DNA from: Anaerosporobacter faecicola
Lineage (GTDB): Bacteria > Bacillota > Clostridia > Lachnospirales > Lachnospiraceae
Length of the DNA stretch: 34,772 bases
Assembly: GCF_012070565.1 (NCBI RefSeq)
Contig: NZ_JAAQRO010000004.1
Location: 1 to 34,772, forward strand
Reading direction: 5' to 3'
Shown: in pieces, positions 1-8,056 of the stretch
How positions within the stretch are numbered: position 1 is the stretch's first letter
Layout of the letters: each line of letters starts with the position of its first letter
Position numbers and translations under genes: made by a program
The notes under the pieces: model-generated
Told to the model about the DNA's origin: nothing
Seen by the model: only the letters and a program-made list of their open reading frames with translations
The model's database searches: none

Positions 1-63
1 ATCAAAGAAAAACTAGGATGGCTTAGTCCTGTTCAATATAGAGTGAAACTACTCGCAGCATAA
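1..63 (+). CDS. IS3-family transposase, C-terminal 20 residues only
   Basis: Frame 1 of the plus strand reads IKEKLGWLSPVQYRVKLLAA followed by TAA. The LSPVQYR signature close to the C-terminus is typical of the OrfB (DDE integrase) product of IS3-family elements, especially the IS150 group. The catalytic core lies outside the window, so activity cannot be judged. The gene is convergent with the minus-strand genes to its right. Confidence 0.75.
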   Translation: MKEKLGWLSPVQYRVKLLAA

Positions 64-95
64 AAAATGCGTAACAGACGTTAAATCTGTTACGC
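62..95 (-). terminator. Hairpin at the IS end, terminator-like for minus-strand transcripts
   Basis: GCGTAACAGA (69-78) and TCTGTTACGC (86-95) form a perfect 10-bp stem with a 7-base loop. Six A residues at 62-67 become a T-run after the hairpin on the minus strand. It could stop transcription running out of the toxin-immunity genes into the IS. It may equally protect the IS from outside transcription. Confidence 0.6.
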
Positions 96-206
96 AATAA
101 AAGTCTAACTTTTTGGGGTCACATCATTCACTTCGTGAACAGACAGCGATTAAAATAGCTTTTTGAGTTAGGGGTTTTGAAGTCCTAAAGTATAACCATA
201 ATTAAA

Positions 207-596
207 TTAATTACTCTTCCAAAATAAATTCAGACTCTCTTTTGAAATTTTTTCTACAAGTACATTTTTACATTCAATACAAATTGTCATAATAGACAAA
301 TCCATATCAACTTTATAAAAATCAGATTCTTCACTCTCGCTAACAACCATATCCTGTCCATAATAACCTAATTGTGCTTTTTTCATATTCTTAACATTTG
401 AAGTTTTTCTCCAACTAGCATCTGTTTCATATGATACTCTAAAGCATGATAGAAATACTATTTTCCAGCATGTATCATCATCGTTATCTATTATCATTTC
501 TATTTCATCACCAAAATATAAGGACTTTAAATCTAATATTTCCATATCCCAATAATCAGTCCTATCAATTTCTTTTTGTATAATTTCTACATTCAT
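207..596 (-). CDS. Hypothetical protein, probable immunity protein for the adjacent T7SS toxin
   Basis: This is a small acidic 129-residue protein with no signal peptide or membrane segment, so it is probably cytosolic. The start is supported by AAGGAGAG placed 6 nt before the ATG. It lies 15 nt downstream of a toxin-like gene and is the last gene before the IS end. In T7SS and other polymorphic-toxin loci a small acidic gene directly after the toxin is usually the cognate immunity protein. I do not recognise the family from its sequence, so the role is inferred from position and size. It holds several aromatic and acidic patches (for example YFGDEIEMIIDNDDD) that could mask a basic nuclease surface. 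It could also be an unrelated small protein. Confidence 0.6.
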   Translation of the reverse strand: MNVEIIQKEIDRTDYWDMEILDLKSLYFGDEIEMIIDNDDDTCWKIVFLSCFRVSYETDASWRKTSNVKNMKKAQLGYYGQDMVVSESEESDFYKVDMDLSIMTICIECKNVLVEKISKESLNLFWKSN

Positions 597-611
597 ATCT
601 TACTCTCCTTG

Positions 612-1580
612 CTAATTTTTATATGGTATATGCCCCGCTGGGTCTTTTTTAGAAACAATATTTCCGAAAATATCTAATGGATTTTTATTTTCATCAAATA
701 TATGAATATGAGTGTAATTGGTTACTTTATCTGGTGGGTCTATACGAACTCTAAAGTTACCATTTTCATCCTTAATATGAATTCTTCCATTATGATTTTG
801 AAAATCCCAGTTATCTGGAATACTATCTTCTAATTCCTTTCGTGTCATATTTGAAATATCTTTTGGTGTCTTATTTAATAAAGCCCCTGTTCCACCCTTA
901 CCTGCAATCTCCTCAACTACATCGTCTGCATTCTTTTCCAACTGTGCTGTTATTTCTTCTGATGCTTCTTTCGTAATCTTTTCTGCTGTTTCTTCTACCG
1001 ATCCTTCTATTGTTTCTTTCAGAACCTTTTCTACTCCTTCTTCCCCTAATTCTTTGGCTAACTTAATTCCTTTCTTTCCGTATTTTCCTGTCTTTGCTAT
1101 ATCTCCTACTAGGGGTATACATGATCCGAGAGAAATTGCTGCATTTAGTTTATCTCCCTCTATACCATATATAGCACCATTGATTGCATCAGCAGGTTCA
1201 AATAGTATACCTGCAGCATCCAATAAACCATGAATTATCCCAAGTATTTTATTTTCCGATCCAGCCTTCTTTTCTTCCTGATTTTCGTCTAGACTAAAAT
1301 ACTGGTATATTGCACTAATCTTAACTTCCCTTATTATGTACCACTTATGAATAATCTCAAGAACCGTCATCATCTGCTTTATTACTGATAATTTTTCGTC
1401 TAGTTCTTTTTCAATCTCATCTAGTGAATGCCTTATCTCCCCATACTCTATATCAAAGATTGGGAATTGTACTTTTAGATCTCGCAAGTTTTGTCTTAGG
1501 GTGAGAATTTGGTAGTATGTCAACTCCATTTGTGATGTAGTTGACAGTAAGCTGTCTGTATTTACTGTATACTCTGCCAT
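612..1580 (-). CDS. T7SS-exported polymorphic toxin with WXG100-like N-terminus
   Basis: The 322 residues divide into three parts. Residues 1-90 are a helical, WXG100-like region ending with Y81-x3-E85 (YIIRE), which matches the YxxxD/E type of T7SS export signal. Residues about 110-175 carry the glycine/alanine-rich pre-toxin type segment seen in polymorphic toxins (LDAAGILFEPADAINGAIYG, IPLVGDIAKTGKYGKKG). Residues about 235-322 form a compact C-terminal module with RVRIDPPDKV, a His pair in YTHIHIFD, and DPAGHIPY at the end. The His and Asp/Arg residues suggest a nuclease, but I cannot name the toxin family. A very acidic linker (about 175-230) separates the parts. SD GGAGGAG precedes the ATG. 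The gene follows essC and precedes the putative immunity gene, which supports a secreted antibacterial effector. Confidence 0.72.
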   Translation of the reverse strand: MAEYTVNTDSLLSTTSQMELTYYQILTLRQNLRDLKVQFPIFDIEYGEIRHSLDEIEKELDEKLSVIKQMMTVLEIIHKWYIIREVKISAIYQYFSLDENQEEKKAGSENKILGIIHGLLDAAGILFEPADAINGAIYGIEGDKLNAAISLGSCIPLVGDIAKTGKYGKKGIKLAKELGEEGVEKVLKETIEGSVEETAEKITKEASEEITAQLEKNADDVVEEIAGKGGTGALLNKTPKDISNMTRKELEDSIPDNWDFQNHNGRIHIKDENGNFRVRIDPPDKVTNYTHIHIFDENKNPLDIFGNIVSKKDPAGHIPYKN

Positions 1581-1993
1581 TACTCCTCCATAATTATAAT
1601 TGATATTCTCTCTTTCTTAAAGCTCAATTACTCATACTTCGTATGATTCCTATACTGTCTAATCAAATAACATTAGAAATGCCACGTTTGTAATATAACA
1701 CAAATATCTTTATAATTGTTGAAATCCTGACAGATGACATCAAATCCTGACAGATGACATCTTTTTCCTTTGTTTTTCAGTTCTTTTTAGAATAGTCTTA
1801 TCTGGATTTATTAGTTGTAATGTTGTTTTGTAACTTAACCGATTCTTTGAGCGTAGATTCTCATTGATAGAGTTGATGGTATGTAATAACTTCAAAGTTT
1901 TATTTTAAAAATACAATCTATCTTTGACTTTCCACATTTTCCGGATAATTTATTGGTTTACACCGGTATGTTCTTGTTTTTAACTTGGTATCC
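1581..1993. other. 413-bp gap between essC and the toxin gene
   Basis: No ORF is convincing here. The gap holds an exact 20-bp tandem duplication (1722-1761, listed separately) and AT-rich DNA that may carry a separate promoter for the toxin-immunity pair. I found no promoter match good enough to call. No clear intrinsic terminator follows essC; a 6-bp TCAAAG/CTTTGA stem with a long loop at about 1891-1936 lacks a T-run. Confidence 0.5.
1722..1761. repeat. Exact tandem duplication of a 20-bp unit
   Basis: The unit AAATCCTGACAGATGACATC occurs twice without a gap (1722-1741 and 1742-1761). On the minus strand it reads as two copies of GATGTCATCTGTCAGG followed by ATTT. Repeated TGTCATCTGTCAG-type blocks resemble the multiple terminal repeats of some IS21-type elements, so a transposon-end remnant is possible. 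A simple duplication or a pair of protein-binding sites is equally possible. Confidence 0.7.
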
Positions 1994-4900
1994 TTACTCC
2001 TCCACCAACACCGTTTTCAGCTTAATAATATCATTCTCGCTAAAGTAATATGCTTCTCCTGGCGCTAGATCGTTCTTAAACTGTTTTGCTACATTCATAG
2101 GAATATCGAAGATCTTAATATTAGAAATCTGATCGAATACAAGGGCATTCTTCTTCTCTTTTAGCATCTTGAGAATCTCTGGTGCACTGTAAGAAACTGC
2201 TCCATTATAGATATTCACCAAAATGAAACCGATCTTTAGTTCTTTTCCGTTCGTAATCAATTCTTTGTATAATGCTGTTACTTCCTTTCGATCCTGCATA
2301 ACGGATATGATATCTGGGTTACTAATTACGTACAACATATATGGCTCTTCTTTCAGTGCCTCTAGACCCTCGTCTGTAATCTGTTCCTTTCTTTGATCCA
2401 TGACTTCTTTCGCATTCTCCAGATACTCTTCCACATCATTTGTATCAATGCTGTATCTTTCTGTAATCCCGTACTTCTCGAACTCTTTCAATCCTCGTTT
2501 CATATCATCTAGAATATATACCTGCGATGGATAATCGAATATATTCTTTTGTAGATACTGAAACAGAATACGAAGGAAGTTCTTCTTTCCACTTTGTTTA
2601 CCTCCGAATATAGAGAATACTCCCATACCAAGCAGGTTCAGACTCCATACTTGTATGGTTTCAAAATCCAGGGCAGCTCGGATTTCATATGCACCTTTTC
2701 CTGCTTGTGGATAATTGTTCTCTATGTATTCCTCATCTAGTCGTGCTGGGATTTCTGGTAAACATTTTGCTCTCTGGTTCGGATATTGCTTGTTTTGTTC
2801 TTCAATGTATGCATTAATCTTCTCAACACGATCAATCTCCTTCTCTCCTTCAAAAGAGAGATAGCACTGTAATTCATACATGATGCGATTGATTTCAATT
2901 AAACCACTTCCCACACGGTCTCTTGGTTGCATTCTACATCGATCAAAAAGAGAACCATAGGAACTGGAATCATTACAATATAGCGAAATTCGTTTTGAAA
3001 AGTTCGACATGTATTTGTAACCAATTCCTGTTGTCTGCGTTGAGGTTACGACAATTGCTAATCCCAAAGAGACTCCCTCTCTACATAGATACAACATATT
3101 TTCATCATATGCAGGTGCAAGCTCACGAAAAGCAGTGAAATTATCAATCATAATAATGATCTGTGGTAACTCATGGTAACCAGCCTCACGATATGCAGAG
3201 AAAGAACTGATACCAAGTTTTGCAAAACATTCTTTTCGTTGGCTGATCTCCGTGTTCATCATCTTCATAAAATTCTTTAATTTTTCCTCTTCATTTGGTA
3301 CGATTACTCCACCTACATGATGTAATTTGCTGAATGTCCGTAGGATAAGAGATGCAAAATCTAAGATGTAGAAGTTCACTTCCGCTGGTGTATACTGCGA
3401 TGATAGTCCACGAATAATTGTTTGCAATACATTGGTCTTACCATATTGGGAAGCTCCTAATAGGAATAGGTTATTCTGACTGATATTCAAACAATATTCC
3501 ATCTGTAATTGATGTTGCGGATCATCATACATACCAATCGATGCAAGAATTCCTGCTTCCTCCGTACCAGCTGGTGTCCGATTCTGATAACGAATAACAT
3601 CTGCTAATGGTGGTAAACATATTCCTGGTAATCTCTTAATCTTCTGCTCCTTACAATACTCTTGTACATACTTAACAATCGCTTCTAATTGGGTCTCCCC
3701 ACCAGATTCCATCTTCCGAACTTTTTGTTCATATACCTTCGTCTGTTTCCCGTTCAAGTCTAGGGCATAGATGGAAAAAGGCTTCACATTATCAATCTCT
3801 TCACTGGATGTAGGTGCTCCGCTATAGGCAGACTGAAACAATTCAAAGATTTCATTATTTCCTACTTGCAGATATGCTCGTCCTGGCTCCTTAATCTCTG
3901 CTGCCAAAGGAGAACGAAGGACTTCTTTACTGTCTTCTTTGTTCTGTACCTTAAGACATAATTTGAACTTGGAGTTACTCCAAATCTGGTCATTAACAAC
4001 ACCGGAGGGTTTTTGTGTAGCCAAAATCAAATGAACACCAAGACTTCGTCCAATACGTGCTGTACTGATTAACTCTTTCATGAACTCTGGTTGATCACTC
4101 TTTAATTCGGCGAATTCATCCACGATCAGAATCAGATGTGGCAATGGTCTCTCACATTCCCCATTCTTAAACTTCTTAATATACGCATCAATATGGTTCA
4201 CCCCTGCAAGTGTGAATAATTCCTGACGCTTAATTAATTCTGCTTTAATTGATTGGAGCGATCGATCAATTTCTCTTCCATCGATATTGGTAATTGCACC
4301 ATTCAAGTGTGGAAGATCCTTAAACTGATTCACCATACCACCACCCTTAAAATCGATGATAACAAATCCTACTTCATACGGATGGAATAAGGTAGCCATG
4401 GATAAGATATAGGTTTGCAGTATCTCACTTTTACCAGAACCGGTTGTACCTGCTACCAAACCATGAGGTCCATGATGCTTCTCATTCAGATCAAGATAGA
4501 CAATCTCGTTCCCCACTCTTACTCCAAGTGGTGCTGCCATCGTCTTATAAATCATAGATTCTCTCCAACGTTTTCCCAGATCTAGATCAATGGCACTATG
4601 GATATTCAATAATTTGTACAAGGAGATATTCTTTGTCAACATTCCTTCTAGGCTCACTTCATTTACTTTGACAGGACTTAGTTTCAGTGCAATTTCTTCT
4701 GCTGTTTTGTAATCAATGCTATCATATACCAGTGCTTGTACATGTCGTCGATCTTCACTATCTACAACTTCTGCTTCCCGCTCTGTCAACAACCTCACAA
4801 TCTCTTTACAGCCTGCTGGCAGCATCTCCTCATGCTCACTACAGAACACAAATGTAACACCACAGTTCATCTTTTCTTCTACGAAACGCATGATGGGATG

Positions 4901-6565
4901 GCACTTTATCTTCTCTAAATCCCACACGAATACAACAAAATGTGGAAGGTAGCCCTTTTCTTTCTCTTTTTCTTCCTCTCGTTTTGACATCTCCGAATAC
5001 AGATACTCCAGGTAAGCATTCTTTTCATCTTCTTTGTATAGAATTCCTCGAAAACCAATATCCTCATTCCAAACGTTCTGTAACCAGCGAAGCCAACTTA
5101 ATTCCGCTTTCATGGAATCCTCAATCAGATATGCAATCTTAACATCTTTATAGAGATGTCGTACCGCAAGATCCACCGTAATTGTCCGTACGAATGCGTT
5201 ACACGTATCTTTCTTCCCAACCATCCCGATTGCGATTGTTGATTTCCAGTTCGAGACAATTGGTACCGATTCAATAAAACGATACTTTTCCTTGATTTCC
5301 TCCGGAATCAGGGCAAGTTCATCCTCTGTATTCCTGAATTCCTGCGGTTGGTAATCAACTTGACATCGGGATTCAATGGTTCCTGTCCCATACCGTACTA
5401 CCATATAATCCTCATCTTCTAAACTTCGCTCAAACATTCTACAATCAAAGTCTCTGACGAATTGAATTTCATCCATTAACGCCGTATATTTTTCTTCCAT
5501 ACAATCCTTCTCTAAGGTCCGCATCTCCTGTATATACGCTTCTTTTTCTGCTATGTATTGTTTATATCCATCAACCCGTTTCTTCTCCTCTTTTCGAAAT
5601 CTTTTTCGGTCGGAGAAGAAATTCACAAGGGTAATAATCGTACTCATACTCATCATGGCAATACTATAGTATACAAAGGACCCACCACTTCCCATTATTC
5701 CACGAAATACAACTACCAAAACCAAGCTAATCAACAGCGGTATAATGGTCATTAATAATCCACGTTTTGGTTTTTCCTTCTTGGCCTGTGGATCTAGTAC
5801 TGGGATGGATTCTTCCGGAATCTTAACCTGCAGTCTGGTCGAACGATTAAAGTAAGGATAGATAAATGCATTATTGGTTTCTTGTATCGGTATAGGCGTT
5901 AATTTTCGAATCTCCATCGTATCATAACGATGGGTATATAAAAAACCTTTCGCATAATAAAAATGAAACCCCGCTAGCGTTATAAAATCATAGGATCGTA
6001 GCCAAACGGAGTTTTCAATCTTTTTCCCATTATGCATAATTCCATATTCGGTATGATTTAGTACCAACTGTAAGGAGTTATCTGCCATTCGTTTGATCAT
6101 AAAAGAGTCTTTTCCTACAAGAGAATCATTTATGAAGATGTCACAGTCCTCTTCTCCTCCAATCTTAATCTGTCGTCTCTCACGGATGTCAATTTTACAA
6201 TTGTATTCTGTCACCAAACGATCAAAATTGTAGTAGAAACCGATTCGAAAGATACAAAACGTTTGATCAGGATAGCGCACCTCTATCTCATCGCCATTCT
6301 CTAAGTTGAGAATACTGTACTTCATAATTTGGTCTTTTGTGAAGTATACCGAATTATTACTAATAATCTGCCAAGAACCTTGCATATTCTGAACTTCAAT
6401 ATCAATGTCCATAAAGAATTTGTCTTTATTTAATCGCAAGGTACAATCCTTCGTCGTTCCAATACGGACAATTTCCTTTTGTTCTTCTGTCAATTCAATT
6501 TCCTGATAGAGCTGTTTATTAAATAATATTATCTTATAACCACAATTTGTCATTCTAATCCCCAT
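1994..6565 (-). CDS. essC: EssC-type T7SS motor ATPase (FtsK/SpoIIIE family)
   Basis: This is the membrane-anchored hexameric motor that drives substrates through the T7SS channel. From the start chosen here it has about 1523 residues, the usual size for EssC. Two FHA-like segments occupy about the first 230 residues. Two adjacent transmembrane helices follow at about residues 267-310 (PLLISLVLVVVF and a second hydrophobic stretch). Then come three FtsK/SpoIIIE ATPase modules. Module 1 has a canonical Walker A (AGTTGSGKSE, about residue 705) with Walker B LILIVDEFAE. Module 2 has GASQYGKTN (about 1042). Module 3 has a degenerate GGKQSGKKN (about 1322). The frame is open to a GTG at 6628, but that codon lacks a spaced SD. 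ATG 6565 has AGGA at 6 nt and ATG 6553 is another option. It lies downstream of the yukD-like gene and upstream of the toxin. Confidence 0.93.
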   Translation of the reverse strand: MGIRMTNCGYKIILFNKQLYQEIELTEEQKEIVRIGTTKDCTLRLNKDKFFMDIDIEVQNMQGSWQIISNNSVYFTKDQIMKYSILNLENGDEIEVRYPDQTFCIFRIGFYYNFDRLVTEYNCKIDIRERRQIKIGGEEDCDIFINDSLVGKDSFMIKRMADNSLQLVLNHTEYGIMHNGKKIENSVWLRSYDFITLAGFHFYYAKGFLYTHRYDTMEIRKLTPIPIQETNNAFIYPYFNRSTRLQVKIPEESIPVLDPQAKKEKPKRGLLMTIIPLLISLVLVVVFRGIMGSGGSFVYYSIAMMSMSTIITLVNFFSDRKRFRKEEKKRVDGYKQYIAEKEAYIQEMRTLEKDCMEEKYTALMDEIQFVRDFDCRMFERSLEDEDYMVVRYGTGTIESRCQVDYQPQEFRNTEDELALIPEEIKEKYRFIESVPIVSNWKSTIAIGMVGKKDTCNAFVRTITVDLAVRHLYKDVKIAYLIEDSMKAELSWLRWLQNVWNEDIGFRGILYKEDEKNAYLEYLYSEMSKREEEKEKEKGYLPHFVVFVWDLEKIKCHPIMRFVEEKMNCGVTFVFCSEHEEMLPAGCKEIVRLLTEREAEVVDSEDRRHVQALVYDSIDYKTAEEIALKLSPVKVNEVSLEGMLTKNISLYKLLNIHSAIDLDLGKRWRESMIYKTMAAPLGVRVGNEIVYLDLNEKHHGPHGLVAGTTGSGKSEILQTYILSMATLFHPYEVGFVIIDFKGGGMVNQFKDLPHLNGAITNIDGREIDRSLQSIKAELIKRQELFTLAGVNHIDAYIKKFKNGECERPLPHLILIVDEFAELKSDQPEFMKELISTARIGRSLGVHLILATQKPSGVVNDQIWSNSKFKLCLKVQNKEDSKEVLRSPLAAEIKEPGRAYLQVGNNEIFELFQSAYSGAPTSSEEIDNVKPFSIYALDLNGKQTKVYEQKVRKMESGGETQLEAIVKYVQEYCKEQKIKRLPGICLPPLADVIRYQNRTPAGTEEAGILASIGMYDDPQHQLQMEYCLNISQNNLFLLGASQYGKTNVLQTIIRGLSSQYTPAEVNFYILDFASLILRTFSKLHHVGGVIVPNEEEKLKNFMKMMNTEISQRKECFAKLGISSFSAYREAGYHELPQIIIMIDNFTAFRELAPAYDENMLYLCREGVSLGLAIVVTSTQTTGIGYKYMSNFSKRISLYCNDSSSYGSLFDRCRMQPRDRVGSGLIEINRIMYELQCYLSFEGEKEIDRVEKINAYIEEQNKQYPNQRAKCLPEIPARLDEEYIENNYPQAGKGAYEIRAALDFETIQVWSLNLLGMGVFSIFGGKQSGKKNFLRILFQYLQKNIFDYPSQVYILDDMKRGLKEFEKYGITERYSIDTNDVEEYLENAKEVMDQRKEQITDEGLEALKEEPYMLYVISNPDIISVMQDRKEVTALYKELITNGKELKIGFILVNIYNGAVSYSAPEILKMLKEKKNALVFDQISNIKIFDIPMNVAKQFKNDLAPGEAYYFSENDIIKLKTVLVEE

Positions 6566-6652
6566 TCTAAATCCTGCTTCCTTAAAACTACTGATGTACC
6601 AATTGATCCGTTGCTTGCAATTCGCCACTTTGCGATACTTCTCATGTTTAAC

Positions 6653-6710
6653 GGGTCAACACGTCATTTTCACTTATGTGCAAACACAATGTGAAATGAC
6701 CTTTTGACCC
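6653..6710. repeat. Intergenic imperfect palindrome, GGGTCA...TGACCC family (copy 1)
   Basis: GGGTCAA (6653-6659) and TTGACCC (6704-6710) form the outer stem. Inside them GTCATTT pairs with AAATGAC, and the tip TGTG-CAAA-CACA gives a nested hairpin. It fills the gap between the yukD-like gene and essC and has no T-run, so it is not an ordinary terminator. Related palindromes occur at 23098-23149 and 34601-34655. Confidence 0.7.
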
Positions 6711-6724
6711 TTGCATTGTCATAT

Positions 6725-6976
6725 CTATCTTGTAAAATGTATGATTGAGCCATGATGTAATCCATACTCGCGAATACAGCGATTTCCCTTCAGTAATGCA
6801 ATTGGATTTTCTGTTTGCAAGTAGCATTGTGATAGATCACTACAATCCACCCCCAAGGAAAATGCTTGATTTAGTCCCACGATCAACTCATTTGCCGTTA
6901 ATTCAGCTGGAACTAGTATATCGAAGCTCTTATTCTGTTTTATCAGCTTTAATTGCATAATAATCTGTTGTTCCAT
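6725..6976 (-). CDS. YukD/EsaB-like ubiquitin-fold protein of the T7SS
   Basis: This 83-residue protein has the YukD/EsaB pattern: a ubiquitin-like fold starting with QLKLIKQNKSFDILVPAELT, a central helix with the ELIVGLNQAF pattern, and a C-terminal strand after the turn LHHGSIIHFTR. EsaB/YukD are small cytosolic accessory or regulatory components of Firmicutes T7SS, and the gene beside essC is the expected context. SD AGAGGA lies 4 nt before the ATG. It is separated by 15 nt from the upstream ATPase gene, so it is probably co-transcribed. The family call rests on size, strand order and position. Confidence 0.8.
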   Translation of the reverse strand: MEQQIIMQLKLIKQNKSFDILVPAELTANELIVGLNQAFSLGVDCSDLSQCYLQTENPIALLKGNRCIREYGLHHGSIIHFTR

Positions 6977-6991
6977 ACTTTCCTCTCTGTT

Positions 6992-8047
6992 TTATATCAA
7001 ATAATAGGCAATCTTCTGCAACCCACTATCCATATATACATTTCTTGTTTTACTCCAATCACCTGCATCCTCTTCTTTTGGTATGTATTCTAATACATCG
7101 TATTTCTTCTCTCTCCAATGATTTACAAGATAATTTTCTTTTCCCTTTTGATATGCATTGCATATGATTTTAAATTTATCTTTCTTCGTGTAATCAATAT
7201 TGGTTAAGAATCGTTCCAATTTATACACAGAAAGTGCATCTTGATTGGTTATAATCAAAACCTGGTCTGCCATTCCCATATACACAACATTATCCAACAG
7301 AAATTCGGAAGACAGTTCCACTAATATATAATCATAAATTTCCAGTTGCCTCACCTTCTCAAGTAGCTTTTTATAAGAATGGAAGGTAATATTCAAGGCA
7401 ATGGTTGACTGTTCAAATGGTGGAAGATAATCAAAATCATCTTCCCGTACCACATTGCGAAACTTCTCAATTAAACTCTCGGATTGCTGGATCATTGCCA
7501 ACTCAAATTCCTTCCCAGCATAGCTTTGATCCTGTACATAGTATCCAAAATCCTGTACAGATTCCACATTGATATACAGAACCCTTTTATTCAAGGCTGC
7601 CAAAGCCCTTGCAGTTTCCGTTGACAGATAGGTTTTCCCACATCCACCAATTGGCGAATAGAGCATAATCAACTTACCTTTATGAGAATCCCCTGTGTTT
7701 AATTTATCAAGTCCCGTCATACTTGCTATCTTAGTGTAGATCTGTCCTATACTAGAATATTTATAAATAAAAATTCGTTTAGCAAGGTAACTTTCCTCAC
7801 TCCGATTCTGTTCAATCAACAAGAAATAATCTCTGATCGCCATTCGTTCAAAGCGCATATCATAGAGGTTTTCGCTAATTACAAGGATCTTAATCTCATG
7901 TGGCTTCTCCAAGTACTGGTTCATGTAGTCCATATCCGTTATTATCTCGATATCTACCGCATCTCCTAATACTTCCACAAATTTCATAACCAAATGGATT
8001 ATGTATTCCTCGTCCATATCTACAAATAATATATTCATTCGACTCAT
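6992..8047 (-). CDS. MinD/CpaE-like P-loop ATPase with N-terminal receiver-like domain
   Basis: The 351 residues comprise an N-terminal receiver-like fold (MNILFVDMDEE, then a central ILVISENLYDMRF strand-loop) at about 1-115 and a SIMIBI-class ATPase at about 125-351. The P-loop reads LYSPIGGCGKTYLS. It keeps GKT but lacks the signature lysine of ParA/MinD deviant Walker A (KGGxGKT), which CpaE-type proteins also often vary. A second motif, YDYILVELSSEFL, occupies the switch/Walker B place. CpaE-like proteins position machinery at the membrane or pole, and here the likely partner is the T7SS. It lies 9 nt downstream of the FHA gene and 15 nt upstream of the yukD-like gene. SD AGGGAT lies 5 nt before the ATG. 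Confidence 0.82.
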   Translation of the reverse strand: MSRMNILFVDMDEEYIIHLVMKFVEVLGDAVDIEIITDMDYMNQYLEKPHEIKILVISENLYDMRFERMAIRDYFLLIEQNRSEESYLAKRIFIYKYSSIGQIYTKIASMTGLDKLNTGDSHKGKLIMLYSPIGGCGKTYLSTETARALAALNKRVLYINVESVQDFGYYVQDQSYAGKEFELAMIQQSESLIEKFRNVVREDDFDYLPPFEQSTIALNITFHSYKKLLEKVRQLEIYDYILVELSSEFLLDNVVYMGMADQVLIITNQDALSVYKLERFLTNIDYTKKDKFKIICNAYQKGKENYLVNHWREKKYDVLEYIPKEEDAGDWSKTRNVYMDSGLQKIAYYLI

Positions 8048-8056
8048 TACGCATCC

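Larger units (their letters stand above)
1..126 (+). mobile_element. Right end of an IS3-family insertion sequence (truncated by window edge)
   Basis: The first 63 bases encode the C-terminal tail of an IS3-type transposase. They are followed by a hairpin and then by the stretch AGTCTAACTTTTTGGGGTCA (102-121), which runs on to CA at about 126 and resembles IS3/IS150-group terminal inverted repeats. The exact outer edge is inferred from this similarity; the left end and any target duplication lie outside the window. The element sits just downstream of the T7SS toxin-immunity pair, so it may have cut off the distal part of that locus. Confidence 0.7.

Noticed and set aside
6566-6628. GTG 6628 as the essC start
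   Set aside because: No SD lies at a workable distance and the extra residues do not look like an FHA start; ATG 6565 or 6553 fit better.
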